DNA of 64,000 bases from Taxillus chinensis (taxonomy: Eukaryota > Streptophyta > Magnoliopsida > Santalales > Loranthaceae), in the NCBI GenBank assembly GCA_023512835.1, contig CM042085.1, positions 32,093,812-32,157,811 on the forward strand, given 5' to 3'. Position 1 is the stretch's first letter; each line of letters opens with the position of its first letter. The position numbers and the translations under genes are program-made. The notes below the pieces were generated by a model. The model was not told the DNA's origin. It saw nothing but the letters and a program-made list of their open reading frames with translations, and did no database searches. Shown here piece after piece: positions 24,173 to 36,546 of the stretch.

Positions 24173-25969
24173 TGTCATGCCCCCAAATTCCAGGGAACCC
24201 GGAACGAGGAACATGACTTTCCCTTGCCCGCACCCGAAAGGTCAAGGGGTTGGTGACTAGCACCAATAGAGACTACACCGCGGGTACTGTCTCAATCATG
24301 TAACCCTGTACAGTCATATATCAAGGGTAATTCTATATTTTTCCATATATCATCATGCATACAATAAGTCAAACAGTCATACAGACATCACATCATAAAT
24401 AGTATGCAAATACAACTGTCCACGGACCCATGTCCGGGATATCACATAAAACAATACAGAATATAACTGTATCATACATCAGAGTAGTGGGCACGTCCTC
24501 CTGGAAGAAAGTCCTCCATTAGTCTCGGGTCACACCTGAAAAAGGTAAACAACAAGTAGAGGTGAGCGACAAGCTCAGTAGGTGACCCCAAAACTCCACA
24601 TCATGCAAACATACAAGTCTATACTATATGCTCAGTGCACTCATGCACCGTGTAGTGTGCACAACAACAGGACTCAGCCTACCCACACAGGACAGCTTGT
24701 CCACGATCCTCAACAGGATCCCAGCTCAGGGCACTCAGCCCTAGCTCCACGAGCTCAATGGCTTAACATGATCCTCAATAGGATCCCAGCTCAGGGCACT
24801 CAGCCCTACCACTGCGCTATATGCCTGGACACAGTGCCACACAGGCCTGCCATCGGCGCATATGCCTGCCACAGCCACAGCGCAATATGCCCGGCCACAG
24901 TGCCACACAAGCCCGCCATCGGCGCATATGCCTGCCCCGTCAACCACATAGCATCATCTGTGCTTCACGGTGAACCCAACAAGTCATAGAGCCCAAGCCC
25001 CAATTCCTCAAACCAACATATCAACACCAATATGACATTAAGGTTCATCATACTCCCTTTATAACTGAAGCCAGTCTTCACAAACCGATCATCATTCCTT
25101 GACCAAGGAAGGAGATACCCATAGGAGTTGTTTTCTTGAAATAAAAAGTCCTAGCATTGGGTCTCCATATCATAACTAAGATAATCTGATTTTTGGGGAT
25201 TTTTCTGAGATGTCTAACCCACTTTCCAAAAATTCATCTATACGAAAAACTGGATTTTTCCGAGATTTTACAAAATCCCAATTTTCACATTTTGAAGGAG
25301 TGAAAATTTAATTTTCTAGTATTTTTCTTTGAATCCAAATGGGGGGTATTTCGTTAAATGTGGAGAGCCATAATAGTTACAATGTAAATGGGTCCAGGCA
25401 CCCTGGCAACATACATTGGCAACTGCACTGTCTAACTTCTCGAGACACCTTGCTTGACGCTCTGCTCGATGCTGCTCGACACTCTAGGCTCGAGAATTAT
25501 GCTCGAGGCTCCCTGCTCGAGGCTCCTGCTCGACGTTGCTCGACACTCTAAGCTGGAGCAACATGCTCGAGGCTCCCTGCTTGAGGCTCTGCTCGACACT
25601 CTGCTTGAGGCTAGCCTCGAGCAGTTCCCCAGTCGCGAACTGCCGACTACGTTCTTCCCGATTCCGTCTCAAAACCCAATTATATTCGTTAAATCCCCAT
25701 TTTTAAGCAACAATTTATCCCTATTAAGGGTTTCTAACATCATCTAGCCACATTAGGCTACCAAACAACCCAAATCATCTAGGTTTCATGCTCAATTTCC
25801 ATTTTTCCCAATTCCTAGGGTTCATCACGAATTTTCATGATTTCATCTAATTCTTACATGTTAATCCAATGAAACAGCAAAGAAAGGGTGAAGAATCAAT
25901 GGAACACCTACCTGAAATGATTCTTGCTGATCAAACAAGCTTAAAACACCCCAAAGCTAAGGATCCAAG

Positions 25970-26043
<74 letters not shown>

Positions 26044-26429
26044 CCTCCAATGCACGAATAAGGAAACGTGACGTGGAAGCTCTTACTCTCATCCTATTTA
26101 TATTTCTGTATTTTCTTTTATTAATAAAACCCAAAAATATTAATTGACCTCCCGAGGTCACGGACTCCAAATTGAGCCCAAGTACAGTCAAAATGCTCAC
26201 AATGACGAGCACATCACTATCCAGATATTTTTCAACCCAATTGACCGCTCAAATGCAAGGTCAACCAATAAATCCCAAAAAGTCAACAATCGGGCCACTC
26301 GGGGCCCCGACCCGGAATCAGGCCCAATTACTGTCAAAATGCTCACATCGACGACTACATTACTATCCAGATAGTTGCATTCCCATAGAATGGGTATCTC
26401 TCAACACTACCCAAATATGAGTCTTTACA
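24173..26429 (-). repeat. 3' LTR of element E (2257 bp)
   Basis: TGTCATGCCCCC...TCTTTACA on the plus strand. Homologous to solo LTR F (34313-36538). It includes a (CT)n tract at 25972-26041, a CTCGAG-rich array at 25440-25625 and a low-complexity 24640-24950 block with repeated phrases such as gatcccagctcagggcactc. Confidence 0.9.
25972..26041. repeat. (CT)n microsatellite in LTR E
   Basis: About 35 CT units. On the element's strand this is a (GA)n tract just downstream of a TATA-like atataaatagg. Confidence 0.95.
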
Positions 26430-26442
26430 TCCTCCCCACCTT
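26430..26442 (-). other. Polypurine tract of element E
   Basis: Minus strand AAGGTGGGGAGGA adjacent to the LTR. A second similar tract lies at 26699-26713. Confidence 0.75.
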
Positions 26443-26689
26443 ATTACTTTTCGTCCTAAAAAATAAACACATGCCCAAAGGACATAGCAAAATTCAAGCT
26501 TAAGTGTCGCACAACAACAAGACACAAACACATGATCACCAACCACACATGTGCAATGCAACTCACAACAAGCCAAAAAGGCTCACAAGATCCAACAACA
26601 CCAAGCTAAACCACATCTCAAGCATAACCACATAAGGGCACAAAACATATACAAAACGAATGCATAAAATATAACTCATACCTCAGGGA

Positions 26690-28890
26690 AGGCCCTCACA
26701 TCCTCCCCACCTCAGGACTGATTGTCCTCAAACAGCTCAGGATGAAGAACCCACATCTGGCTCTCTTTCTCCCAAGTCTGCTCCTCCATGCCTTGGTGTC
26801 GCCATAACACCCGGACCAGTGGGATCGTCTTGCCCCGCAAAACCTACTCCCGCCTGTCCAAAATCTGTGCTGGCATCTCAACAACGGCACCATCATCAAC
26901 CAAGTTTATCTCACGACAGTCCAACACATGAGAAGGATCTGGGTGATACCGTCTCAACTGAGACACATGGAACACATCATGTACTCGCGCCAACTCCGGT
27001 GGCAAAGCTAATTGGTAAGCCACTGCGCCTACGGTGGCAATAATCTCAAATGGCCCCGTAAAATGAGGGGAGAGTTTGGATCCACGTCCAAACCTCCGAT
27101 GCCCTCGACGCGGCGAAACCCGCAAAAATACACGATCCCCCACCTCAAACTGCAAAGGTTGACGCCTCTGGTCCGCATAGGACTTCTGCCTACTTTGTGT
27201 TGTCAACATACGTTGTCGAATCAACTGCACTATCTCTGTGGTCTCTCGAACCATATCGGGACCGAGAACCACTGTCTCTCCCGTCTGTGCCCAACACAAA
27301 GGTGACCTACAAGGCCGCCCATACAGTGCCTCATACGGAGCCATCCCAATCGTGGCCTGATAACTGTTATTGTAAGAGAACTCCACCAAAGGAAGGTGAG
27401 TATCCCAATAACCTCCAAAATCTAGGACACAAGCATGCAACATATCCTCGAGCGTCTGAATCGTCCGCTCCAACTGACCATCCGTCTGCAGATGAAAGGC
27501 TATACTGAGGTTCACCTTGGTACCCAAAGCTCGCCGCTATTGTCTCCAAAACTGAGATGTGAACCTAGCATCCTGATCAGATACAATAGACAAAGGGACT
27601 CTATGCAACCGCACAATAAGATCAAGATACCTCTGTCCCAAAGTCCTCATTGGGTCTGTCTCCCGAATCGGAATAAAATGCGCCGATTTGGTCAATCAGT
27701 CCACAATAACCCATATGGTGTCATGTCCCCTAGAAAGAGGAAGTCCAGTGACAAAATCCATGGTCACGTGGTCCCATTTCCACTCTGGCACTGGCAATGA
27801 CTGCAACTCACTAGCTGATGTCAAGTGCTCTGCCTTGAGATCAGCAACGGCCTTCTTCAGGCCTGGCCACCAATACTGCCTCCTCACATAATCAGCAATG
27901 GCCTTCTTCAGGCCTGGCCACCAATACTGCCTCCTCACGGCATGGTACATCTTGGTCCCACCAGGATGTACAATTAACCTCGATTGGTGAAATTTCCGAA
28001 GAACCTCCTCATGAAGAGAAGTGGGAACTATCAGTCGAACCCTGTACCTTAAGACATGCTCTGCATCCTCAGTCTAATCAGAAGATGCCTGCTCAGTCTG
28101 AATTCTGTCCCTGATGACCTCACAGTCAACGTCCCCCAGCTAATCCTCTATGATCCGGTGCTGCAACTCTGGAACTGCTACAACAACACTGAGCATCCCT
28201 CGCCCATCACTGGTCACCATCTACAACCTTATCGTTGCCAACTATCCCATCATTTCCCATTCCTTAATGGCACAATGGGCAACCACGGCCCTACTCTTCC
28301 TACTTAGAGCATCTGCCACCACATTACCCTTCCCAGGGGTATACATCATGTCAAACTAAAACTGTTGCAGGTACTCTACCCACCGCCTCTGCTTAAGGTT
28401 TAGGTCTCTCTGAGAAAAGATATCCTGTAAGCTCTTGTGGTCCGTATATACCACAAATTTCTTTCCAAGGAGATAATGCTGCCAGCTCTTTAAAGCAAAG
28501 ATCACTGCAGCCAACTCCAAATCATGCGTGAGATAGTTCTGCTCATGTGGCCTCAACTACCTAGATCCATAAGCAATCACCTGCCGATCCTGCATTCACA
28601 CACAACCAAGTCCCACCCTAGAAGCATCACAATACACCTCGAAAGGCACACCCTCCTGTGGGAGAATCAAGATAGGTGCTGAGGTCAATCGTGCCTTCAG
28701 CTCCATGAAAGCACTCTCACACGCATCAGACCAAACAAAAAGGAACTCCATTCCTAGTCAAGTGTGTCATAGGAGCTGCCAACTTGGAAAAATCTTCCAT
28801 GAACCTCCAGTAGTAGCCTGCCAAACCAAGGAAGCTACGAATCTCAAATACATTCATAGGCCTCTTCCATGACATAACTGCCTCAATCTA
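26690..28890 (-). pseudogene. pol remnant of element E: RNase H, integrase, chromodomain
   Basis: Reading leftwards: an RT/connection piece ([14 protein letters not shown] near 28810-28850), RNase H (HDLELAAVIFALKSW, YTDHKSLQ), an integrase zinc region (RRQYWWPGLKK, tandemly duplicated by 51 bases at 27849-27950), the core (MDFVTGLPLSRG, SDQDARF, then HLQTDGQLERTI), GPFEI C-terminal domain and HVSQLRRYHPDP, then a degenerate chromodomain near 26720-26820. Stops interrupt it, for example a TAG after VIVD near 27696. Not functional. Confidence 0.85.
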
Positions 28891-31800
28891 ATGGATCATG
28901 CCCCATTCCTTCCTTCAGTTTGTCCAATAGGGGGAATTGTGGTTGGCTAATGGCTGCAAGTTCCACCTTCTGACTTAGTGCATCAGCCACCACATTATTT
29001 GTGCCTAGTTTATAGTCGAGCACAAAGTCGAATTCAGCTAGGAGTCCTTGCCACCGTGATAGCTTCGGAGTTAAGTTCCTTTGGGTTAGGAAATAACTCG
29101 TAGTAGTGTTGTTCATCTTCACCATGAACTTGGACCCTAGTAAGTAATGCCTCCACACCCGAAGGTAATGCATAATTGCCGTTATCTCCTTCTCATGCAC
29201 TGCGTACCTCCGTTCGGTGTCATTGAGTTTCCGGCTTTCGTATGCTACAGGATGCCCCTCCTGCATTAGAACTCCACCGATGGCAAAGTTTGAAGCATTT
29301 ATGTGAACTTCATAAGACTTTGTATGGTCCGACAGTGCCATCATTGGTCCGTTTGTCACAGCTTGCTTCAACTTCTCAAATGCCTCATGACAATCATCAT
29401 CCCACACCCGAGTCTTATTCTTCTTCAATAATTTTGTCAAGGGTGTGGCAATGTGGGAATAGCCGCGGAAGAATCTTCTATAGTAGTTAATCAAGCCAAG
29501 GAAAGAATGCATTTCAGGGACTTTCTTGGGCGTCTTCCATTCCTTGATGGCTAACACTTTCTTGTTATCCATCTTTAGTTTGCCACTACCAATGATGTGA
29601 CCCAAGAATGGCACCTTTTTCTTTGTAAAGTCATATTTTTTCTTCTTCACAAACAAATGGTTCTCCCTTAAGGTTTGGAAAACTCGTTGTAGGTGTACCT
29701 TGTGCTCCTCCAAGGTCTTGCTGTAGATGACAATGTCATCAAGGTACACCACGATGAATTTATCCAAGTATGGTTGGAAGATCTGGTTCATCAACATACA
29801 AAATGTAGCAGGTACGTTAGTGAGGCCAAAGAACATCACCAAGAACTCGTAAGAGCCATATTTTGTGACGCACGCCGTCTTTGCCTCATCACCTTTGACT
29901 ATCCACACTTGCCAATATCCCGACCGCATGCCTAGCTTTGAGAACCATCTCACAACACCAAGTTGATCAAACAGGTCGGATATGAATGGGATGGGATAGC
30001 TATTCTTCACCGTGATCTTGTTCAGTGCCCTATAGTCAATGCATAGCCGTATCGACCCATCGTGTTTCTTTTAGAACAACACCGGTGCTCCAAATGGTGC
30101 TTTGGATGGTCGAATAAACCCAGTATCCAACAAGTCCTTTAATTGTTTCCGAAGTTCCGCCAACTCTGGTGGTGACATCCGATAGGGCACCATAGTAGGA
30201 GGCCTTGCACCTGCCTCGAGCTCGATCTTGTGATCCACCTCCTGCTTTGGTGGAAATTGTTTGGGGAGTTCGGGTGGTATAACGTTCCCAAACTCTTCAA
30301 GGACCGTCTTCACTTCAGTTGGGGCCTCCTCCCCAACACTTGGGCATTCTTCCTTCACCATTGCAATGAAGGTTGGCTCCTGTCGCTTAATTCCTTTGGA
30401 CAATTGGAGCGCTGAAAGAGACTTCGCCTTGAGCTCTTCCTCCCTCATTACCTTCACCCTGCACGTCTTCCCCTCGTCCATGATGCACATTGTGTTGGTG
30501 CTAGGAATCAGAATTGCCCGCACTTGGTCAACGAATTCCATCCCCAGCACCATGGGATAGTTATCCATTGACACCACGGAGAGATTCACCTTGCCTCTCT
30601 ATTCGCCGATACTTAGCTTGACACCTCGAGCAACGCCATGGATTGGACTGGCACTGGAGTTCACCGCCTTCAACCAGCCCTTCTCTTCCTTGTAGACTAT
30701 CCCCAGTCTTCGAGCTTCCTCCACCTTGATGAAGTTGTTAGTCGCAACCGTGCCCACTAAGGCCTTTGTTTCAAGGTTGTTGGCCTTAGCGAGCACGTAC
30801 ATGCACACCTTTTGTTTTCCGGATGGTGACACCTCCACCTTTGCGTTAATTGCATTGAGGAGTTGCAAGGAACCAAGTCTTGGATCCCTCACATCCCTCT
30901 CTTCTTCGTTGATCATCGCAGAGAGCTTGGAGCATCTCGGGCACTCGAACGCCTTGTGAGAGCCTTCACAAAGGAAACAGGAATCATTCGCGAAATATTT
31001 TGGGCAAAAGTTCTTAGACGGTTGGAAGGGTATACTTTTTTCTTCACTTTGGTTGTCCCCTCATGTTTCTCCTTGTGGAACCTATTCGCCTTGGAAGTCG
31101 ATGAAAAACTGGTGGTCTTCTCCGGCTTCTTGTACTCGATGTGTGATTTGGCTACCTCCAGGTCCTGCACAATCCTCCGCTGTAGCTCCAACTTCGCCCA
31201 TTGTTGCAATCCGTCCATGAAGGAAAATAATGAATCATTCGCAGACATATCTGGGATCTCCAATATCAGTTTAGAAAATTCACAGATGTACTCCTGCACC
31301 GTGCCTTTATGAGTAAGGCGTCGAAGTTTCGCTCGGGACTCATCCTCCGCATTCTGGAGATAGAATTGGGCCTTGATCTCTCGCTTGAAAGTTGCCTAAT
31401 TGTCGATGATGCATAAGCCACACTCCTTGTTGGCATATCCCTGCCTCTACCACACCATAGCCAATCGATTAAGTATAGTGGAGCGGTCTTCACCTTCTTT
31501 GCCTCATCCAAAATATTCAAGGCATCGAAGTATTGCTCCAAGGTGGCCGCCAATGCCATCTTCGGTGACTGCCATTTTGCAGAGAGACCAATCCCCTTGA
31601 TCTCTTTGATTTCCTCTTGCATTGCCATGATTTGGGACATGGGAGAATCCTTCAAGCCCTCGAATTGAGAGTTCATGTCGTCCATGACGGAGTTAAGAAG
31701 CCCTTTCATCATCACATAGCTTTCGTCACCCTATGACTCTAGCCTTTCGATGCTTCCAGTGTGCTCCTCGATCACCTCCATCTGGTCGATTAACGCCAAC

Positions 31801-31951
31801 TCCACTTTGGCTAGCCGACTCTCCAGCGGACATGTTTTCCTTGAAACGGACTTGTCTCTCTTCTATTCCTTAGCATTGTGATCCTTGTCGCGGCCATCGT
31901 GGCCACTAATGACAACAGATCCTCCGTTTGTCATTTTGGACAATCTCAAAG
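28891..31951 (-). pseudogene. gag, protease, RT and RNase H of element B (broken)
   Basis: Collinear with 4879-8434 of element A without the 218 bp insert. The RT-RNase H frame (28883-30010) keeps YLDD (near 29740) and the RNase H region, but the usual [11 protein letters not shown] reads HINASNFAIGG, losing a catalytic Asp. A stop near 30071 precedes it. The protease lies near 30600-30760, with DTG changed to GTV (ALVGTVATNNFI), so its active site is lost. The zinc knuckle and gag (30913-31715) have several frameshifts and deletions. The ATG used in element A reads GTG here; a possible start is the Met at 31934. Confidence 0.85.
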
Positions 31952-31974
31952 CTTTTGATTGTTCCACCGAACTT

Positions 31975-31986
31975 GCTCTGATACCA
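31975..31986 (-). other. Primer binding site of element B (initiator Met tRNA)
   Basis: Minus strand TGGTATCAGAGC two bases from the 5' LTR, identical to element A. Confidence 0.9.
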
Positions 31987-32127
31987 CTTGTCACGGGGTC
32001 TACCTTTATAGCAGCTTAACTCGTGCGGCACCTAGTTCCCACCCATACAAAGGAACTAGGTCATCCTAACTCGTCGCATTTGTATCAAAACCCATCGATC
32101 TGTTGTAAAGCAATTGTGTAGGGAAGC

Positions 32128-33480
32128 TGTTGGATCAAACCCAGAATTTGGATGATGCGGATCAAACCCTATGTAATTTGATTTGAGATGTTCCATGTTT
32201 ATTCTTAGTCTGCAGAAGATAAAACTTTAATCCGGACCTACTCTCATAAGGACAAAGCTAAGGATATGATACATAATCCTGATCCGGATCATTGTGAGTG
32301 TCGTCATTCACTTGGTACATAACCAAGGTATCATCCAGAGTAAGGATCCTTCGTGAAGAGTAATCACTTGACAAAACGACCAATGAACCCGCGTCTAACT
32401 TTCAACTAGACCATGTCAAGTAATGCGGAGTAAGATTCCGAGTCTACAACTCGCACGGAGTAAGAGAGACTTGTTGCAGAAAATGAATCGAAGTTGTCAC
32501 TCCACCTGACCAAGGAAATAAAGATACGGACTATGAAATCCGAGTCTATCACTGATGCGGAGTAAGGACAACTATTGCGGAGTAAGGGAAGCTAACGCGG
32601 AGTAAGGAATCCGAGCTAAGCGCTGATATGGAGTAAGCATTCCTACTCTATGCGGAGTAAGGGAAGCTAACACGGAGTAAGGAATCCGAACCAAGCACTG
32701 ATGTGGAGTAAGCATTCCGTACCTACTCTATGCGGAGTAAGGAAGCACTTACAAGGAACAAGGATTCCAGGACTATACCGATACGGAGTAAGCAACTATT
32801 GACACGGATTAAGGATCCGAGCTTCATTAATACGGAGTAAGGAACCTTACTACGGATTAAGAAGACGCTATTTCACCTTTCCCAAGCTGCATTTAATGGT
32901 CAGTTCACTGTGTTCCGATGAAAGACAAACTCATTGAAGATCTAAACTGTCTTACACGTGGAGCACTCGGAGTTGTGGATGCAGTCCCAAATGCAATTGG
33001 AATCAAGTGAAGTAATTCAATTCACTTATGCTTCCAATATTTCGAGCTCCACATCCGAAGCAGTTATAGAAGAAGCATTTTCCGAGAAGAACTTAATGTT
33101 TACACAGTGCTCGGAAATTACAGTTCCAAGTTAGATTCCTAGGATGTCTATATATATCTGTAGTGTTGTACATTAAAAAAAGGCGTACACATACAAAAAG
33201 AAAGAACTGATACGCGCGTGAGAAAGGTTGTAGTACAAGAGCTTATAGAGATTATTAACGTCAGTGTGTCTAATTGTAAAACCGAGTGCTATTGTAATTA
33301 GCTGTAATTGCTGCTTGTTTTATTGTAATTATCATCAGATAATAAAGCAAAATACTTCTACTATCTGGTTATCTTCCACATTGATTTTACATCTCTTAAC
33401 CAGATTGTGCTGTACCTGAGAGAGAAAAAGAGTTTTGATATTAGCCTATTCACCCCCCTCTAGGCTACTAGGGACCAACA
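32128..33480 (+). mobile_element. Element D: solo LTR, copia-like, 1353 bp
   Basis: TGTTGGATCA...GGGACCAACA with the target duplication GAAGC (32123-32127 and 33481-33485). The end, with cctattcacccccctctagg before the terminus, is typical of Ty1/copia LTRs; a TATA-like tatatatat lies near 33151. No internal domain is present. Half of it is made of a degenerate cggagtaag repeat. Confidence 0.75.
32420..32870 (+). repeat. Degenerate cggagtaag repeats in element D
   Basis: The 9-mer cggagtaag and one-base variants recur at least a dozen times with irregular 15-60 base spacing, often joined to nattccgag. Confidence 0.8.
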
Positions 33481-33730
33481 GAAGCGCTTAGCGGAAGAAA
33501 AATTGAACGAAGGCAACAAATCGTTTGTATTGATTGCTTGAAAGCTTTAAAACATCACTCCCCTACATATAGATGTTAACACTTTTCTGGTTCTGACACC
33601 ATAAGATGTCATTTCTAACAGAGCATTTAAATTTCTAAACCTCATTTTATAAACTAAGTTATAACACTTTACAAAGGGAAAATACCCCAAACTAGCCTAA
33701 GTATGCTAGGATAAGCCTCGGTCCATGACA

Positions 33731-34236
33731 TGAGACACTTTTCTCCTCCTCTGACTCCACTTCCTCCATGGCGGCTGCGCCCACGTCTGGCTCCCCGGCC
33801 GGATCTAGACTGTCGGCTTCCCCGTCTTCCTCCTCCGCCTCGCCACCCTGTATTTCCTCCGCTGCCCCTCCTCCGTCGCTGAGGTATTCACCCTCAAGCC
33901 GTGGCTATTCCGGGGTACTACTGCCATCGGGAGTGACCAGCCAGAGAAGGAAACCAAGGGCGGCATACTTGGAAGGGTTATAGTGGTATTTAAAAAATTT
34001 TAAATTGCTTCCTAAAAAAGCAGCTTCCAAAAGCAACCTTTAAATTGCTTATGCTTTTGGGCAAAAAAAAGCAGAAACTTATTTTATAAGCACTTTTTTT
34101 AAAGTTTACCAAACAGTTTTTGCTACTTTTCCTTATAAAATAAGCAAAAACAGCCTCCAACCGCAATGCCAAACTGAGCCAAGATGTACTCTTTGAAAAT
34201 AAATGAACACATACCGTGTGGATGCCAAATCAATGC
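33731..34236. repeat. GC-rich block and AT-rich repeat between elements B and G
   Basis: 33731-33980 is GC-rich with a short open frame (33768-33983, Ser/Pro/Ala low complexity, no domain) that I do not accept as a gene. 33983-34183 is an AT-rich repeat with phrases such as aagcacttttttt and tttaccaaacag that are common in plant non-autonomous DNA transposons. 34184-34236 is the last host sequence before element G. Confidence 0.4.
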
Positions 34237-34312
34237 TGTTGGACCCCATTTTGTTCGGGTTGGACATACTAACCCCATTTGATATATATACCTTTTTACC
34301 CATGCCATATAC

Positions 34313-36538
34313 TGTCACGCCCCCGAATTCCAGGGAACCCGGAACCGGGTACATGACTTCCCCTTGCCCGCACCCGAAAGGTCAAGGGGTTGGTGACTAG
34401 CACCAATAGAGACTACACCGCGGGTCTTGTCTCAAATATGCAACCCTGTACGATCATACATCAAGGGTAATCCTGTACTTTCCCATATATCATCATGCAT
34501 ACAAAGAGTCAAACAATCATACAGACATCACATCATACGGTATGCAAATACAATCGTCCACGGACCCATGTCCGGGATATCACATAAAACAATACAGAAT
34601 ATAACTGTATCATACATCAGAGTAGTGGGCGTCCTCCTGGAAGAAAGTCCTACACTAGTCTCGGGTCACACCTGAAAAGGGTAAGCAACAAGTAGGGGTG
34701 AGCGACAAGCTCAGTAGGTGACCCTAACACTCCACATCATGCAACACATATAAGTCTATACTATATGCTCGGTGTACTCGTGCACCGTGTAGTGTGCACA
34801 ATCATCGAGACTCGGCCTGCAACAAACATCGGGACAACTTGTCCACGATCCTCCGTGGGATCCCAGCTCAGGGCACTCGGCCCTAGCTCCACGAGCTCAA
34901 CGGCTCAACTCAGGCCTTAGCCTGTCCACAACGCAATATGCCCGGCCACGGTCGCCACACGGGCTGCCATCGGTTCATATGCCGCCACGTCAACCACATA
35001 GCACCATCGGTGCATCACGGTGAGAACCCAAACAAGTCACGGAGTCCATGCCCCAATACCTCACATCAACATACTAACATTAGTATGGCATGTCATTCTC
35101 AACCTTTCCTTTAGAATTGTAGCCAGTCTTCACAAGTAAATCCTCAACCCTTGATTTATGAAGGAAGTACTCATAGCTGCTATTTTCTTGAAATTAAAAG
35201 TCCCGGCATTGGGTTCCCTTATCATAAATAAGATAATCTGATTTTTGGAGATTTTTCCGAGATGTCTAACCCCACTTTCCAAAAATTCACCACTACGAAC
35301 TTTTGGGTTTTTCCGAGATTTTACACTAAAACCCAATTTTCACATTTTGAAATAGTGGGAATTAATTTTTCTAGTATTTTTCTTTGAATCCAAATGGGGG
35401 GTATTTCGTTATTTACATTTAAGTATAATACTTAAATGTGGAGAGGCATAATGGTTTACAATGTAAATGTCAGTGCGGTCCGGTTGCCCCGCAACGAACT
35501 CTTGTTTCACTCCTACGGATTTGATGCTCCGGACTGATGCTACGGATCACTGTTTCACTGCTACGGATTTGATGCTGCGGACTGATTACTCCGGACTACT
35601 GATCCGGACTAACTCCTCCGGACTAACTACTCCGGACTACTGATCCGGAAAACACTGTTCACTTAGCCCGGAAAAACACTATTCACTTAGTCCCGGAAAC
35701 ACTATTCACTTAGTCCCGGAAAAACACTGTTCACTTAGTCCCGGAAATACTATTCACTTAGCCTGGAAAAACACTGTTCATCGTCGTTTTTGCCAATTTT
35801 CTCAGCTAGAACAGCAACCCAGCAACCCCAAACACTCATAAACACATTTATTTTGATATACACCCCATTACACGTCTTAAATAACTCTAAATTTAATGTA
35901 ATCAACAGAAATACCTCTTTTATGCATTTAAATCACAAGATTCAACCAAAAATTGGGTTTCCCCCAAATCTTAAGGTTCACCCCCAAATTCTATGATTTC
36001 ACCCAAATTAAGCATGCTAAGCCGACTATGAATCATATAAGGAGTTAGAATCACCTACCTGAAAGATTCTTTGCGATCCACGAGCTCCAATCGCCCCAAA
36101 ATCGCCAAGAAAGCTCTACGCTCTTCACCGTCTCTCTCTCTCTCTCTCTTGCTCAAACATGCACGTACCAATAATTGGCAATTAAAGATATAAGGCAGTT
36201 CTTAATTATATATATACCGTTGCCCATAATTGGCCTCCCAGCAATAATTGACCCGAACGCAATAATTGACCTCCCGAGGTCACGAACTCCAAATTGAGTC
36301 AAATTACTGTCAAAACGCTCGAAATAACGAGCACAACATTGATCAGATATTATCACACTCAAATGACTGCTCAAACGCAAAGTCAACCAATAAACCCCAA
36401 AAAGTCAACAATCGGGTCAAATGGGGCCCTGACTCGAAATCGGGCCCAAGTATCGTCAAAATGCTCACATCGAGAGCCCCCGATAGTTACATTCCCATAG
36501 AATGACTATCTCTCAAAACTACCCAAATAGTCTTTACA
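34313..36538 (-). mobile_element. Element F: Tekay-like solo LTR, 2226 bp
   Basis: TGTCACGCCCCC...GTCTTTACA, homologous along most of its length to the LTR of element E. The left flank TATAC and right flank TATCC are a slightly mutated target duplication; the 3' LTR of G (53245-53257) shows the empty site. It contains a (CT)n tract (36131-36150) and a tandem array at 35646-35779. Confidence 0.85.
35646..35779. repeat. Tandem array of about 25 bp units in element F
   Basis: About six units of the form ccggaaaaacact then rttcacttagtc, preceded by a looser set of tactccggact and gatccggact repeats (35515-35645). The LTR of E has no matching array at this position. Confidence 0.85.
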
Positions 36539-36544
36539 TATCCT

Positions 36545-36546
<2 letters not shown>

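Larger units (their letters stand above)
24173..28890 (-). mobile_element. Element E: truncated Tekay-like chromovirus
   Basis: Minus-strand element with a 2257 bp 3' LTR (24173-26429), a polypurine tract, then integrase with a short chromodomain and RNase H, ending abruptly within RT at about 28890. There the sequence of element B resumes, missing about 31 bases relative to element A. The gag, protease, most of RT and the 5' LTR are gone, so a deletion removed them together with a little of B. Chromodomain wording (VLWRHQGMEEQTWE) and long LTRs fit the Tekay/Del clade. Confidence 0.85.
19558..33730 (-). mobile_element. Element B: second copy of the element A family
   Basis: Minus-strand chromovirus with both LTRs split by other insertions: the 3' LTR by element C (19750-22519) and the 5' LTR by element D (32128-33480). 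Its pol is broken by element E (24173-28890). The internal order matches element A: polypurine tract at 22714, chromodomain-integrase, RT-RNase H, protease, gag, and initiator-Met primer site at 31975. Flanks (CTGCG left, TGAGA right) do not match, so the target duplication has decayed or an end was rearranged. Many stops and frameshifts make it older or more mutated than A. Confidence 0.88.
31989..33730 (-). repeat. 5' LTR of element B, split by element D
   Basis: Parts 31989-32127 and 33481-33730, homologous to 8468-8827, with GAAGC on both sides of the inserted element D. Confidence 0.9.

Noticed and set aside
33768..33983. Open frame of 71 codons, Ser/Pro/Ala-rich
   Set aside because: Low-complexity GC-rich DNA with no conserved motif, lying in a repeat arm; not supported as a gene.
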